From Alphaproteobacteria bacterium (GTDB taxonomy: Bacteria; Pseudomonadota; Alphaproteobacteria; SMXP01), in NCBI GenBank assembly GCA_028285305.1, contig JANQPV010000013.1:147670-211669 (forward strand): a stretch of 64,000 nt of DNA, given 5' to 3'. The notes beneath the pieces are model-generated. The model searched no databases. It was not told the origin of the DNA and saw only the letters and a list, made by a program, of their open reading frames with translations. The position numbers were made by a program, and so were the translations under genes. Position 1 is the stretch's first letter. Every line of letters begins with the position of its first letter. Of this stretch, positions 24,856 through 34,042 are shown in pieces.

Positions 24856-24966
24856 AGTTTCCTCCAAGTGTTGGAAGTGAGTATGCCTTGCGGGTCCATT
24901 TTCACAATTGCGCCTTCGGCCAAAGTCTTGATAATTTGGGCCAAACAAGCTTAAAATATCTATGCC

Positions 24967-26061
24967 ATGGTGAAGAACAAAGAAGTCATTGCAAGTGGAA
25001 ATCTTGCGGCGCCGAGGCGCACCATTGCAGGCGTGCTCGGTCAGATGGACTTTTTCGAACTCGACGCAGCCACCGCGATTGCCATTCTCGTGGAGAACGG
25101 TCTGCCTAAGCACGCTTTCGAAGATGTCGGCTTCCCTATTTCACTGTCTCAAGAGATCAGTATCCTTCATGCGCTTCTTAATGAAGTCAGTAAGCAAATC
25201 GACCCGGTAACGTATGTTTTCCAACTGTCGGAACGATTAGGCGTTGCGAGTTTTGGGATGGTTGGCTTGACGACGCAGCATGCACCATCGCTCAAAGAGG
25301 CCATTCGAATTGCGCTCGACTACGCTCAACTGACTTGGGGGCATTCTCGAGTTGTCGCAACCGAAACAGACGACAGTTTTCTGTATGCGTTGACAATGGT
25401 TTGGCCGAAAGAAGTACCCGATCACGCACGAGACAACGCCCAGCTCGGTGCCTATTGCATTGCCATCGACTTACTTTCAATCATGCGGATATTGCTGGAC
25501 GTGATGGGAGAGGTGGCAACACCTCTCAGGATTGACTTGCCTTTCGCGCGACCATCCAATTGGTCGTCTGTGAAGGAAAGTGTTCCGTGTCGGGTTCACT
25601 TCGAGTCTGAGGCGGCAACGATACACTATGCGCCAGAGCTGCTCAGTGCCGTTCCATTGCGTGCGGATGCGCGCACCTTTCAAGGCTACGAAAGGGTGAC
25701 AAAGGAACTCTCCCGGCTGCTGGCTGACGATGCCAGTATGGCCGAGCAAGTGACGCGTTGGCTTTGGGCCTATTCGCCTCCTCTCAAAAGGGGGGCGATT
25801 GCAGAGATCCTCAATGTTTCCGAACGTAGTCTTTCCCGCCAACTCAAAGGCGAGGGAACGAGCTACAACGCGCTCTTTGCTCAAGTTCAATGCGAACGTT
25901 CACAGAATTTGCTGAAGAACCCAAAGCTCACCATTTCGGACGTTGGGTACCGCTTGGGTTACACGGAGCCGGCCGCGTTTACGCGGGCATTTACCTCGTG
26001 GACGGGCACAACACCGTCCGCCTGGCGAGAATCGATCGCGCTAAACTCACCACGGGCCTGA
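24967..26061 (+). CDS. AraC family regulator (OruR/ArgR-like N-terminal domain)
   Basis: A 364-residue regulator. Residues about 25-210 form the arabinose-binding-like or OruR-like ligand domain often found in regulators of catabolic monooxygenases. The C-terminal region (about 255-358) is a double helix-turn-helix with SERSLSRQLKGEGTSYNALFAQVQCERSQNLL, followed by TISDVGYRLGYTEPAAFTRAFTSWTGTTPSAWR. It diverges from the EthA-like gene across 111 bp. I found no clear direct repeat in that gap. Confidence 0.88.
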   Translation: MVKNKEVIASGNLAAPRRTIAGVLGQMDFFELDAATAIAILVENGLPKHAFEDVGFPISLSQEISILHALLNEVSKQIDPVTYVFQLSERLGVASFGMVGLTTQHAPSLKEAIRIALDYAQLTWGHSRVVATETDDSFLYALTMVWPKEVPDHARDNAQLGAYCIAIDLLSIMRILLDVMGEVATPLRIDLPFARPSNWSSVKESVPCRVHFESEAATIHYAPELLSAVPLRADARTFQGYERVTKELSRLLADDASMAEQVTRWLWAYSPPLKRGAIAEILNVSERSLSRQLKGEGTSYNALFAQVQCERSQNLLKNPKLTISDVGYRLGYTEPAAFTRAFTSWTGTTPSAWRESIALNSPRA

Positions 26062-26108
26062 CCAAAGAAACGTTTCGATCCATCCAACTTGACGGAGGCT
26101 TTATGATT

Positions 26109-27416
26109 TTACCTGGGCGTTAGATCTTTTGCGGCATGCATTTCGTGCTGTTGCATCTCGATAAAGGCGCGCAGAACGCCGAGCTTAGGCAGAGGCTCCA
26201 ACCCGTCGGCCAAGCGAAAGATCTGTTTATAGAACCAGCTCTGGGCTCCTTGCACATTCAACATACGAAAAAGAGAGATGGAAGATCTGGGACCGAAGAT
26301 GCCTGGACCGATACGGAGATTTTTTTCCCAGGCGCGTGCGGCGGACACCTCTCCGGAAAGGAGCCGTTTCGGCGTATCTGTTTCGACGCACAAGGGGCGG
26401 CCGACTCCAATGACCGCGGCTTCTCCACTCGCCAGTGCACTATCCATGGCACTCCGTGTACGGAATCCACCCGTCACCATCAACGGCATCTTTGCGACGC
26501 CCTGGATCTGAGCCGCATATTGCAGGAAATAGGCTTCCCGCTCTCGTGTACTTTGCCGCTCCCCTTCCAAGAAAACCGGCTCGGCCCCTTCCGCTCCCAG
26601 CAGGACGGGTTGTTCGTAGTTTCCACCCGAAATCTCTAAAAGATCCAATCCCTCATTGTTCAGCCAGTCCACCACCTGCAAACAGTCCTCAAGGGTAAAT
26701 CCGCCCTTCTGAAAATCGGAGGAATTGAGCTTCACTGAAACCGGAAAGTCTGGTCCCACGGCCGCGCGCGTTGCTCTGACCGTTTCAAGCAGGAGGTGCG
26801 CACGATTCTCTGCGCTTCCTCCCCATTCATCCGTACGGACATTAGCGATCGGTGACAGAAACTCAGAAAGCAGATACCCATGCGCGGAATGAATTTGCAC
26901 GCCGGTAAAACCCACGTCCTTGACGGTCTGAGCAACGAAGGCAAATCGGGAGATGATATCCCTGATTTCATCATCTGTCAGAGCTCGCGGCGTTCCGAAC
27001 AGTCCGCCAGGAAGACTAAGCGGCACCGCCGACGGCCCGACCGGTTCCTTAGCAATGGCCGCCGGGGTCTGCCGGCCCGCATGACCGATCTGCACCCAAA
27101 GATGATTGCCCGCCGATGTACCCGTTTCGGCAAGCTTCGCGAGCCTCTCCAGTTTGTCGGTGTCTTGGGTCCCTTCGATGACGATATTCCCTGCACGCTC
27201 TAAGTACCGCCGGTCCACTTGCACGTTCCCCGTAAGCAGCATGCCAGCGCCCCCTTCGGACCAACGTTTGTAAAGGACGCCGTGGCGATCGGTTGCACGA
27301 TTGTCATGATCGCCGAGCCCTTCGGTCATCGCCGCTTTTGCCAGGCGATTAGGAAGGACCGCGCCGCAAGGAAGGGTCAGGGGAGTCGCAATGGAGCTGG
27401 GAGTTGCTTGATCCAT
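26109..27416 (-). CDS. Old Yellow Enzyme family NADH:flavin oxidoreductase
   Basis: A 435-residue FMN-dependent ene-reductase-like protein. ATG 27416 follows AAGGAA; an earlier in-frame start exists at 27521. It is a TIM barrel with LPNRLAKAAMTEGL (about 22-35), the active-site segment FTGVQIHSAHGYLLSEFLSP (about 175-194, His-Ala-His), WGGSAENRAHLLLE (about 203-216) and the phosphate-binding MVTGGFRTRSAM. Known relatives reduce activated C=C bonds in enones, nitro compounds and fatty-acyl metabolites. It probably shares control with the TetR gene upstream. Confidence 0.9.
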   Translation of the reverse strand: MDQATPSSIATPLTLPCGAVLPNRLAKAAMTEGLGDHDNRATDRHGVLYKRWSEGGAGMLLTGNVQVDRRYLERAGNIVIEGTQDTDKLERLAKLAETGTSAGNHLWVQIGHAGRQTPAAIAKEPVGPSAVPLSLPGGLFGTPRALTDDEIRDIISRFAFVAQTVKDVGFTGVQIHSAHGYLLSEFLSPIANVRTDEWGGSAENRAHLLLETVRATRAAVGPDFPVSVKLNSSDFQKGGFTLEDCLQVVDWLNNEGLDLLEISGGNYEQPVLLGAEGAEPVFLEGERQSTREREAYFLQYAAQIQGVAKMPLMVTGGFRTRSAMDSALASGEAAVIGVGRPLCVETDTPKRLLSGEVSAARAWEKNLRIGPGIFGPRSSISLFRMLNVQGAQSWFYKQIFRLADGLEPLPKLGVLRAFIEMQQHEMHAAKDLTPR

Positions 27417-27627
27417 GGATGGTTTCCTTGTTGTTGGACGGGGCTGTTTTGGGAACGCGAAAAGTCGGCACACGCTAGCGCGATTTACGCAAAGAACATA
27501 GAGGGATTTAAACGGAGTCAACTAAGCGGGTTCATACCATTTCCATGGAAGGGGGCAGGTAGGTTTTGGACCATGCCCGGGACTCAGTTCTTGTCAAAAG
27601 AATGTTCCTGAAAATGTCGGTTCCCGC

Positions 27628-28317
27628 CTATTTGTTTGTCGACAAACCCTCCGTAACAAGATCGGAAAGGAACGACGCAAACTCTTCTTGCAAGCGTCGG
27701 CTGTCCTGCTTCACCCCGAATTGCTTTCCCGCCGCTGGGACGAAGATGGTGTAGAAGAGCGAAGCTCCGACCATTGTGATCAGTGTGAATAGGAAGCGAT
27801 TCTCCACAAGCGCACCCTCATCGACGGCTTGATCATAGACGCTTTCGACATAATCGGCACCGGGCTTAATGTAGTCTTTCACGAAAGCCTGCGTTTGATC
27901 GTTTGGCGACAAGAGCAGATGCTCCAGTGCGAATCTAGCCGCACTGGGGTCATTGAGTAGACGACCAGCATAAGCCTTGATGATGGCACGAAGTTGTTCT
28001 CGAGACGGATCGCCCGGATCGGCGGCACTCTCTCTCACTGGCGCCATTTGTTCGATGAGAAGCTGAGTGATGGCTTCTTGCAAACCCTGTTTGTTGCCAA
28101 AATAGTAGTGGGCGAGAGCGGAGTTGACATTAGCCCGGCGGGCGACATCTTTCATTGTGAGTTTGTTCAGGCCCCGCTCACTCACCAACTCCCGGGCGGC
28201 CGCCAAAAGAACAGCCTTGCTTTCGCCGCGCGCCCGGCCCGGTGGCCGGCCGGGTTTACGCTCTTTTCCCTTTCCTCGAACACCGGCATCGTCTTGCTTG
28301 AAGTGGTCAGCAGTCAC
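27628..28317 (-). CDS. TetR family transcriptional regulator
   Basis: A 229-residue protein from GTG 28317. A basic, Pro/Arg/Gly-rich leader (about residues 14-32) precedes the TetR helix-turn-helix (about 33-78: LLAAARELVSERGLNKLTMKDVARRANVNSALAHYYFGNKQGL). The rest is a helical ligand domain. It precedes the OYE gene on the same strand (211-bp gap) and diverges from the HXXEE gene. Its target cannot be fixed. The 28318-28524 gap is AT-rich near 28400 (a TTAATTAA palindrome) but shows no convincing operator. Confidence 0.88.
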   Translation of the reverse strand: MTADHFKQDDAGVRGKGKERKPGRPPGRARGESKAVLLAAARELVSERGLNKLTMKDVARRANVNSALAHYYFGNKQGLQEAITQLLIEQMAPVRESAADPGDPSREQLRAIIKAYAGRLLNDPSAARFALEHLLLSPNDQTQAFVKDYIKPGADYVESVYDQAVDEGALVENRFLFTLITMVGASLFYTIFVPAAGKQFGVKQDSRRLQEEFASFLSDLVTEGLSTNK

Positions 28318-28524
28318 CTAAGTCTCTCCTTGATAAGCGATCTCTGGTCTTTCCAACTCGCGTACCAGAGGTCCATTCCAGGGCGCGATTCGATATTGAA
28401 ATTAATTAATAAAGCTGAGCAAGCGTTTGGTTGGTTCTCAAGCGCTCGGAGATGCAAGAATCGTCGCCCGCCTGGATGGCGGCATCCCACGGGGCCTTTG
28501 GGCCAATAAAGGAGGGAGAAAGAT

Positions 28525-29103
28525 ATGAATCCGCTCACAGATCACCCGTACGTACACCAAATGGAATTAGCCTATACGTTAGGATTCATCGTGCTGGGCA
28601 TCCTCGTCGTGATGTTAGCACGAACTGGCAGCAAAGCCCTGTTCTCGCTCTTGCCTCTGTTCGCAACTTTCGCTCACCAGACGGAGGAATACATTATCTC
28701 ACCACTCATTTTGGGCGAAGAGTTCCATTTCTTGAATTGGTTCTACAGGACGGGCGTGGATCTTTCGCCTTTGGGCGTGGTTGTGATCAATGTGATCGCC
28801 TGGGGCCTGGCACTTCTGTTGTTGGCGTTCAAACCCAAGAGCAAGCCCTGGCTATTTTACAATCTCTTCCTATTGGCCACCGTCTTTGCGAACGGCATCT
28901 TTCATTTGGGTGTCGCAACGGCTGAGTCGGCGTACAATCCGGGGGCCCTCACATCCCTGGTCGCGTACATGCCTCTGTTCCTGATGGCCGTCATTTTCGC
29001 AACCAGGGAGGGGATAACCCCGCGCCCCATCATCGCGCTCAGTCTATATGGGTTTATCGCCCACTTCATTTTGATTTGGCTCGTTGTTCCGCTCTTTAGG
29101 TAA
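28525..29103 (+). CDS. HXXEE domain membrane protein
   Basis: A 192-residue membrane protein with about six hydrophobic helices. It has the family's signature His-x-x-Glu-Glu at residues 51-55 (HQTEEYI), in or near the second helix, followed by a second conserved acidic/His region (GEEFHFLNW). HXXEE proteins are of unknown function; the motif suggests metal coordination in the membrane. A strong ribosome site (AAAGGAGGGAG) precedes ATG 28525. It lies 79 bases before the luciferase-like gene on the same strand. Confidence 0.75.
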   Translation: MNPLTDHPYVHQMELAYTLGFIVLGILVVMLARTGSKALFSLLPLFATFAHQTEEYIISPLILGEEFHFLNWFYRTGVDLSPLGVVVINVIAWGLALLLLAFKPKSKPWLFYNLFLLATVFANGIFHLGVATAESAYNPGALTSLVAYMPLFLMAVIFATREGITPRPIIALSLYGFIAHFILIWLVVPLFR

Positions 29104-29182
29104 GACGCTCTCGTTCGCACCGGGATGACGGTATCCTCCCGGCCTGTTAGGCTCCGTCTTTTCGAAAGGGGTACCAAGGAAC

Positions 29183-30121
29183 ATGGCACACCAAGAGCGT
29201 CTTCAATTTGGCATCGCAACACCCTCGAACTTTTGGAAGGCAGACTATGACGCTCGGCGAGATCGAATTGCGGAAATCGATCGCGGCGGTTTTGATCATG
29301 TGTTCATGGCAGACCATGTTTCGTTTCGGAATGGATCAGGAGCGGATGGATTTGTCGAAGTGGCCGCCCTGTCACAGCTGCACCCCACGCTAGGCGTGAT
29401 GATCAGCATATATCTCTTGCCTTTAAGACACCCATTGCCAGTGGCCCGCCAATTGGCCTCGATGGCGAGCATCGCGCCAGGCCGCTTCACGTTCGGCGTC
29501 GGCATCGGAGGAGAAGACCGCCACGAAACAGAGGTGTGCGGCGTAGATCCAAAAACACGAGGTGTACGAACAAATGAGTCTCTTTCGATTATCCGGTCCT
29601 TGTTGGCCGGCGAAGAAGTGACCTTCGAAGGGGAGCATTTCAACGTCGAGGCCGCGCGCATTCGACCCGTGCCTCGTGACCCTATCCCATTCATTATCGG
29701 GGGTCGGTCCGATGCTGCTTTGCGCCGGACGGCGGACTATGGCGATGGCTGGATTGGGGCTTGGTGTTCCGTCCGTCGGTTCGGTGAAGCCGCTAGGCTC
29801 ATTGACGAATGGGCGGACGAAGCAGGACGCGCAAACGTAACTTGGTGTCACGGGTATCAGCCCTGGATCGGTGTGGACAGGGACGAAGAGACGGCCCGGG
29901 CAGTGACGAAAGACGCGATGGAGGCATTCTATCATGTCCCTTTCGAAAAGTTTGAGCGCTACACGCCAGTCGGCACACCTGAACAAGTCGCTGAACAACT
30001 CGCGCCCTACGTGGAGGCCGGTTGCCGCATATTCAATATGAAAATCTGTACACAGCACAGCGAAGAGGAAGTGGCGCTGGGCGCCGAGGTGGTCGGTTTA
30101 CTGGAGAAGACGATGAATTGA
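29183..30121 (+). CDS. LLM class flavin-dependent oxidoreductase
   Basis: A 312-residue bacterial-luciferase-like TIM-barrel enzyme. Visible features are FDHVFMADHVSF (about 38-49), the substrate-lining ISIYLLPLRHPLPVARQLASMASIAPGRFTFGVGIGG (about 75-110) and the phosphate-binding IPFIIGGRSDAALRRTADYGDGWIGAW (about 170-196). Such proteins use FMNH2 or F420H2; which applies here cannot be seen. AAGGA is only two bases before the ATG, which is poor spacing, but the N-terminus matches the family well. A role in oxidising or reducing a catabolic intermediate is inferred from context. Confidence 0.85.
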   Translation: MAHQERLQFGIATPSNFWKADYDARRDRIAEIDRGGFDHVFMADHVSFRNGSGADGFVEVAALSQLHPTLGVMISIYLLPLRHPLPVARQLASMASIAPGRFTFGVGIGGEDRHETEVCGVDPKTRGVRTNESLSIIRSLLAGEEVTFEGEHFNVEAARIRPVPRDPIPFIIGGRSDAALRRTADYGDGWIGAWCSVRRFGEAARLIDEWADEAGRANVTWCHGYQPWIGVDRDEETARAVTKDAMEAFYHVPFEKFERYTPVGTPEQVAEQLAPYVEAGCRIFNMKICTQHSEEEVALGAEVVGLLEKTMN

Positions 30122-30220
30122 ATACATTGCTACCGACTATAAGCAGAGAGCTGACTTTTTCTGATCCAACACCAATATCTCCTAGAACAATTCAATGTAC
30201 GCCGGAGGCTTGTCGAAAAG

Positions 30221-30793
30221 CTAGCCCATCAACTCTCTAATCCAAGGTAAGTGCTCACGTCCGATAAAGACTTGGTCGCTCAAAACGTATGCGGGCGCAT
30301 CGATCACTTTTTCCTCAGCCGCGTTACATTGCACCTGCTCCAAGGAGTCAAGCGCTTGTTTGGGCTCAAACTCGATCGGTCCGTACCCTGCATCATTCAG
30401 AAGATTTGCAACGACCCTTAGTTCGTTCAAGTCGGCGCCGCCCGCCCAATAGGCTCGGAACGCGGCCATGGCAAAGGGGATTGGATCGCTCTTCACGGTC
30501 AGCAGTGCAGCCAAAGCGAGATCTGTCTCGCCAGAGTCTGCGCGAAAGGCCATGGTGACCCCTTGAACTTCAGCATACCGTAAGTGCACCGACCGGCGCG
30601 CATCTGCGCGCACGCGCAGGTGCCGCTCGGTCTTCGTCTCCTCGGCATATTCCTTGGTCATTGGATCTTGTTTTGAACGAAAGGGCAGCCACGTCACGTC
30701 CCAATCGTGCTGCGCGATCAACGCCAGCGTCGGCTTCATAGCGAGGTAAGAGGCCGGCGATTTAAAGTCGATATAGATCTTGAGCATGATCAA
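30221..30793 (-). CDS. DsbA-fold 2-hydroxychromene-2-carboxylate isomerase-like protein
   Basis: A 190-residue thioredoxin-fold protein of the kappa-GST/HCCA-isomerase group. The start LKIYIDFKSPASYLAM carries a Ser-Pro in place of the CxxC of true DsbA, as in glutathione-dependent isomerases. The C-terminal end VFIGREHLPWIRELMG contains the usual GREHL motif. Its ATG overlaps the stop of the upstream paralogue (ATGA), so the pair is made together and may form a heterodimer. HCCA isomerase acts in naphthalene and related ring degradation, but the true substrate is unknown. Confidence 0.78.
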   Translation of the reverse strand: MIMLKIYIDFKSPASYLAMKPTLALIAQHDWDVTWLPFRSKQDPMTKEYAEETKTERHLRVRADARRSVHLRYAEVQGVTMAFRADSGETDLALAALLTVKSDPIPFAMAAFRAYWAGGADLNELRVVANLLNDAGYGPIEFEPKQALDSLEQVQCNAAEEKVIDAPAYVLSDQVFIGREHLPWIRELMG

Positions 30794-31458
30794 ATCTCGT
30801 AGGCGATATCGGGAGCGGGGCCATGTCTTCCTCTCAAATGCCAGCCGATATAAGGGAGGTGTTCGCGTCCGGATAAGATCTCCCCATCGAAGACGTAAGT
30901 GGGTACCCCGTAAATGCCTGCGGGGTGGAGTTGTTCGTACAGAGAATTCAGCTGCTTACGGCCTTCGCCCTGTTGGAACGCGTCAAAACCCGAGGCATCG
31001 ACGCCGGCGTGTTCCAAGCACCGCTTCATGACGTCCACCTCCTCAATATCCAACTCTCGCCGCCAAAAGGACGGATAGACCGCGTCAAAATAGGCCGCCA
31101 GGCGGTCCCGGGCGGTCTGCATGACCCACAAAATACCGATATTGGCAATGCTCGAATCCCAGATCTTTTCGGTTCCCTTCAACATGTAGCCTTGGCGTTC
31201 CGCATACCGCCGTGTGTCCATGTAGCGGTATTTAACCGTTGCCCATTGTTCCGGCGTCCGATTGTCCTCGACAACCTTACCGCCTTCTTTGCGGGCGTTC
31301 CCGTGGTAGGACCGGATGTCGAGAGTCAGCGGCCGCCAATCGAACTGGACGCCGAGCGAGGCTTCGAGCGCCAGCGTGGGCTTGATGGCCACAAAGGCAT
31401 AAGGGCTTTTGATGTCCACATAGACGATGAGAGGGGCAGTGCTTTCAAGCGGCTTCAT
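30790..31458 (-). CDS. DsbA-fold 2-hydroxychromene-2-carboxylate isomerase-like protein
   Basis: A 222-residue paralogue of the next gene. It begins LIVYVDIKSPYAFVAIKPTLAL, with Ser-Pro-Tyr at the active-site turn, and has a GIYGVPTYVFDGEILSGREHLPYIGWHL end where cis-Pro and GREHL match the glutathione-using DsbA-fold isomerases. ATG 31458 is taken; an in-frame TTG at 31485 is eight bases from the preceding stop and could be the real start. It is the middle gene of a minus-strand trio with DUF2461 upstream. Confidence 0.8.
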   Translation of the reverse strand: MKPLESTAPLIVYVDIKSPYAFVAIKPTLALEASLGVQFDWRPLTLDIRSYHGNARKEGGKVVEDNRTPEQWATVKYRYMDTRRYAERQGYMLKGTEKIWDSSIANIGILWVMQTARDRLAAYFDAVYPSFWRRELDIEEVDVMKRCLEHAGVDASGFDAFQQGEGRKQLNSLYEQLHPAGIYGVPTYVFDGEILSGREHLPYIGWHLRGRHGPAPDIAYEI

Positions 31459-31492
31459 GACACGGCCCCAAACGACCGCAACCAAGCCCTAT

Positions 31493-32152
31493 TCATTGAG
31501 CGAGCATCTCATAGACGGGCAAGACTTTCTTGAACTCTTTCATGCAAAACGCAACCACATTGGGTTTGGTCACAACGTCACAATCATTGTGGTCAAGCCA
31601 GACCGACAGGCCTTTGTAGCGCAACAGGTCTTCATGGGGATGGTCTTTGGGATAGCCTGAAGGCACGCGCTTGAGATCCGGCTCACCGATCCGCACACCT
31701 TTCTTGCTGAGAGCCGCGAGCGTTTTTGCCATTTGGTCCCCTTCGCCGCCAACGATTCGCTCTCGAAACGAACGAAGGGCTGACTTCTCAAAGCCGAAGA
31801 CACCGCAGCCCAAAGAAAGGGTCTCAGTCCCTAAGCCGAAGAACCACATGGGCGGGGAGGGCAGATCGAGGTCCGGGGCAAATGAAATGTGGAGATGCGC
31901 ATTGTAGGGCGTTTTGTCCTTCGAGAACCGAACATCCCGGTGGATGCGGTAGATTTTGGACGTGTGTCGTGCACCGGTCAGATCTTCCAGTCCCGCTTCC
32001 ATGGCATCCGTGAACAGGGCGGACGGTTTTTTGAGTGCCGCTTCGTAAACGGACTTATTCGCGTTGAACCATTCGCGGGTGTTGTTTTTCTTCAGGTCGA
32101 TCAGGAAGCGGAGAGCCTCTGAAGAAAAGCCGGAAAAGCTCGTCTTGGACAT
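31493..32152 (-). CDS. DUF2461 family protein
   Basis: A 219-residue soluble protein from ATG 32152 (another ATG two codons upstream at 32158). It follows the DUF2461 pattern: FLIDLKKNNTREWFNANKSVYE near the start, then RIHRDVRFSKDKTPYNAHLHISF (about 70-93), then KRVPSGYPKDHPHEDLLRYKGL (about 160-182). Members are widespread but have no established activity. It is probably the first gene of the operon with the two HCCA-isomerase-like genes. Confidence 0.87.
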   Translation of the reverse strand: MSKTSFSGFSSEALRFLIDLKKNNTREWFNANKSVYEAALKKPSALFTDAMEAGLEDLTGARHTSKIYRIHRDVRFSKDKTPYNAHLHISFAPDLDLPSPPMWFFGLGTETLSLGCGVFGFEKSALRSFRERIVGGEGDQMAKTLAALSKKGVRIGEPDLKRVPSGYPKDHPHEDLLRYKGLSVWLDHNDCDVVTKPNVVAFCMKEFKKVLPVYEMLAQ

Positions 32153-32242
32153 CTGCACCTCCTCTGTCCGTGCCCCACTTCACCTGTGGGGAGCGACGTC
32201 GCAAAGATCCCGGAAACACGTTCTTGGAATGCTACTGCAAAT

Positions 32243-32683
32243 TTATTCGACCATCGCCTGAACGGCTTCCACACGCGCAGCATTCGCTCCTTGATCGCCG
32301 TAGCCAACCCGCGATGCGGAGCGAATGTGGACGACATCCTCAGCCAACCGGAATTCCAAATCGTCTACAAATCCAAAGAACGCTGATTTCTCTGTCACCG
32401 CGATATATGTGTCCTCGACGGTGACGATTTCAAATGTGCGTTCTGACGCGTTGAGGCTGTCGACAATCGAGGGCCAAAATTCCAACGGCAAGGGATCCGT
32501 TTTGTGGCTATCCGGCGTCCCGTCTTCGCTGGACAAACAGTTGGGCGAGCTCGGGCAAGGGGACAACTTACCATCGACCAACCCAGGCGAACTTCCGCCC
32601 TGCGATTGGTTCCCGAGAAAAAAGAAGTATCCCGTCCCCAAAAGCGGGATGGCGATCAAAATCAACAAAATGGCTCTTATCAT
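32243..32683 (-). CDS. DUF1499 family protein, membrane-anchored
   Basis: A 146-residue protein from ATG 32683 (AAAGGGTGGG upstream). It has one N-terminal hydrophobic helix (about 4-24) and a DUF1499 domain. LSPCPSSPNCLSSED (about 40-54) carries the conserved paired cysteines and Asn. EDVVHIRSASRVGYGDQGANAARVEAVQ (about 115-142) matches the family's ending, in which Arg-Ser-x-Ser-Arg-x-G-x-x-D-x-G-x-N-x-x-R is conserved. Function is unknown. It is on the same strand as the DUF2461 operon, 84-90 bases ahead of it. Confidence 0.85.
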   Translation of the reverse strand: MIRAILLILIAIPLLGTGYFFFLGNQSQGGSSPGLVDGKLSPCPSSPNCLSSEDGTPDSHKTDPLPLEFWPSIVDSLNASERTFEIVTVEDTYIAVTEKSAFFGFVDDLEFRLAEDVVHIRSASRVGYGDQGANAARVEAVQAMVE

Positions 32684-32833
32684 GGGACCCACCCTTTCTT
32701 TGCACCATGGCGCTCGCTCATCATAGACGGAGGACACCATCGCACGCAAGATGAGGCCGATTTTCGGCTTGGCCCTCGACTTCTGATCCAGTGTCGTCCA
32801 TAAGCGGCGGTTTTCAACACAATTTGTGAAAGA

Positions 32834-34027
32834 ATGGTCATGGCGCTGGGCCGTATGTCCGCCTACATAGCTTTTGCCCTATTGGCCGGCGGCACGACGC
32901 TGGGGCTTGCTGGAATTGATCTGGTTCTGCCCGCCATCCCAGGGCTTCCCAACGCGATCGGCGGTAGCGCCGAGGCCGCCCAATTTGTGCTGGGCACCTA
33001 TGCGATCGGCACCGCGATGGGTCTATTGCTCTTCGGCGAATTGGGGGCCAGATTTGACCACCGGAATCTGCTCGTCATCTCGATGGTTATGTTCGCCCTC
33101 TTGTCCGCTTTGGCCGCGTTCGCACCAACGATGGAAGCGCTCATTGGGTTACGGTTCTTTCAAGGAGCAACTGGCGCCGCTCCCGCCGTATTTGCACCGG
33201 GGATGCTGCGCGCGCTGTTCCAAGACCGCCAAGCAATTCAGGCCATCGGACTCCTCGGGAGCATCGAGTCAATTGTTCCGGCAATCGCACCGATCGTGGG
33301 CTTGTGGCTGTTGTCCCTTTTTGGCTGGCAAAGCTCATTCCTATTTCTCTCTATGCTGTCAATTGTCTTGGTAGCAGTACTTTGGGGTCTGCGAGGGATC
33401 TTACCAACAACGGGGAATGGGTCAAAAGGCACTGGCATTGGATACAGCTATCTTCGCCTTCTCAGGTATCCCACCTATCTAAGATATGCCTTGAGCCAAG
33501 CCTTCTCGCTCGGCGCTCTCCTGACATTTGTATTTGGGGCGCCGGTCGTCATTGTATCATCTTTAGGCGGAACTCTTACTGACTTTGTTGTTATGCAAGT
33601 ATCGGGGATCACCTTCTTTGTGATCGGCGCAAATGTGGCGGCGAGGCTAGCGGAACGCTTCGGCGCGGAACGTATGATTCTTTTCGGCTCAAGCCTATCT
33701 TGTGCCGGCGCAATAGCGTTGTCCGTGTTCGCGGTTGTGGGCTCGACAAATACAGCTCTACTGGCGGTCCTCTTTGTGCCCATGAATTTCGGATTTGGGC
33801 TCCGTGGCCCCGTTGGTTTTTTCCGTGCGGTCGTGGCCTCGAACGGGGACGAAGCGCGGGGATCAGCTTTGGTCATATTATCGGTGTTAATGACAACGGC
33901 GCTGGGAACTGCGATAGCCGCGCCGTTCATTACCGACGGAATGGTCCCACTGACCTTGATCGTTGCTGTGATATCGAGCCTGTCGGTTGTCTTGCTGATT
34001 GTCTTGAAACCGATCGCACAAGATTAG
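32834..34027 (+). CDS. MFS transporter, DHA1 (Bcr/CflA-like)
   Basis: A 397-residue membrane protein with twelve predicted helices. The loop between helices 2 and 3 reads LLFGELGARFDHRNLLVIS (about 64-82), the MFS motif A region. RFFQGATGAAPAVFAPGMLRALF (about 107-129) matches the helix 4-5 signature of drug:H+ antiporters. Its stop is only 15 bp from the end of the convergent 770-residue gene. It could export that enzyme's product, but convergent orientation makes this weak. Confidence 0.87.
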   Translation: MVMALGRMSAYIAFALLAGGTTLGLAGIDLVLPAIPGLPNAIGGSAEAAQFVLGTYAIGTAMGLLLFGELGARFDHRNLLVISMVMFALLSALAAFAPTMEALIGLRFFQGATGAAPAVFAPGMLRALFQDRQAIQAIGLLGSIESIVPAIAPIVGLWLLSLFGWQSSFLFLSMLSIVLVAVLWGLRGILPTTGNGSKGTGIGYSYLRLLRYPTYLRYALSQAFSLGALLTFVFGAPVVIVSSLGGTLTDFVVMQVSGITFFVIGANVAARLAERFGAERMILFGSSLSCAGAIALSVFAVVGSTNTALLAVLFVPMNFGFGLRGPVGFFRAVVASNGDEARGSALVILSVLMTTALGTAIAAPFITDGMVPLTLIVAVISSLSVVLLIVLKPIAQD

Positions 34028-34042
34028 TTGCCTCTCGCCCAA

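Noticed and set aside
29120..29150. CCGGGA/TCCCGG stem after the HXXEE gene
   Set aside because: The stem is short with an 11-base loop and lacks a proper U tail, so it was not called as a terminator.
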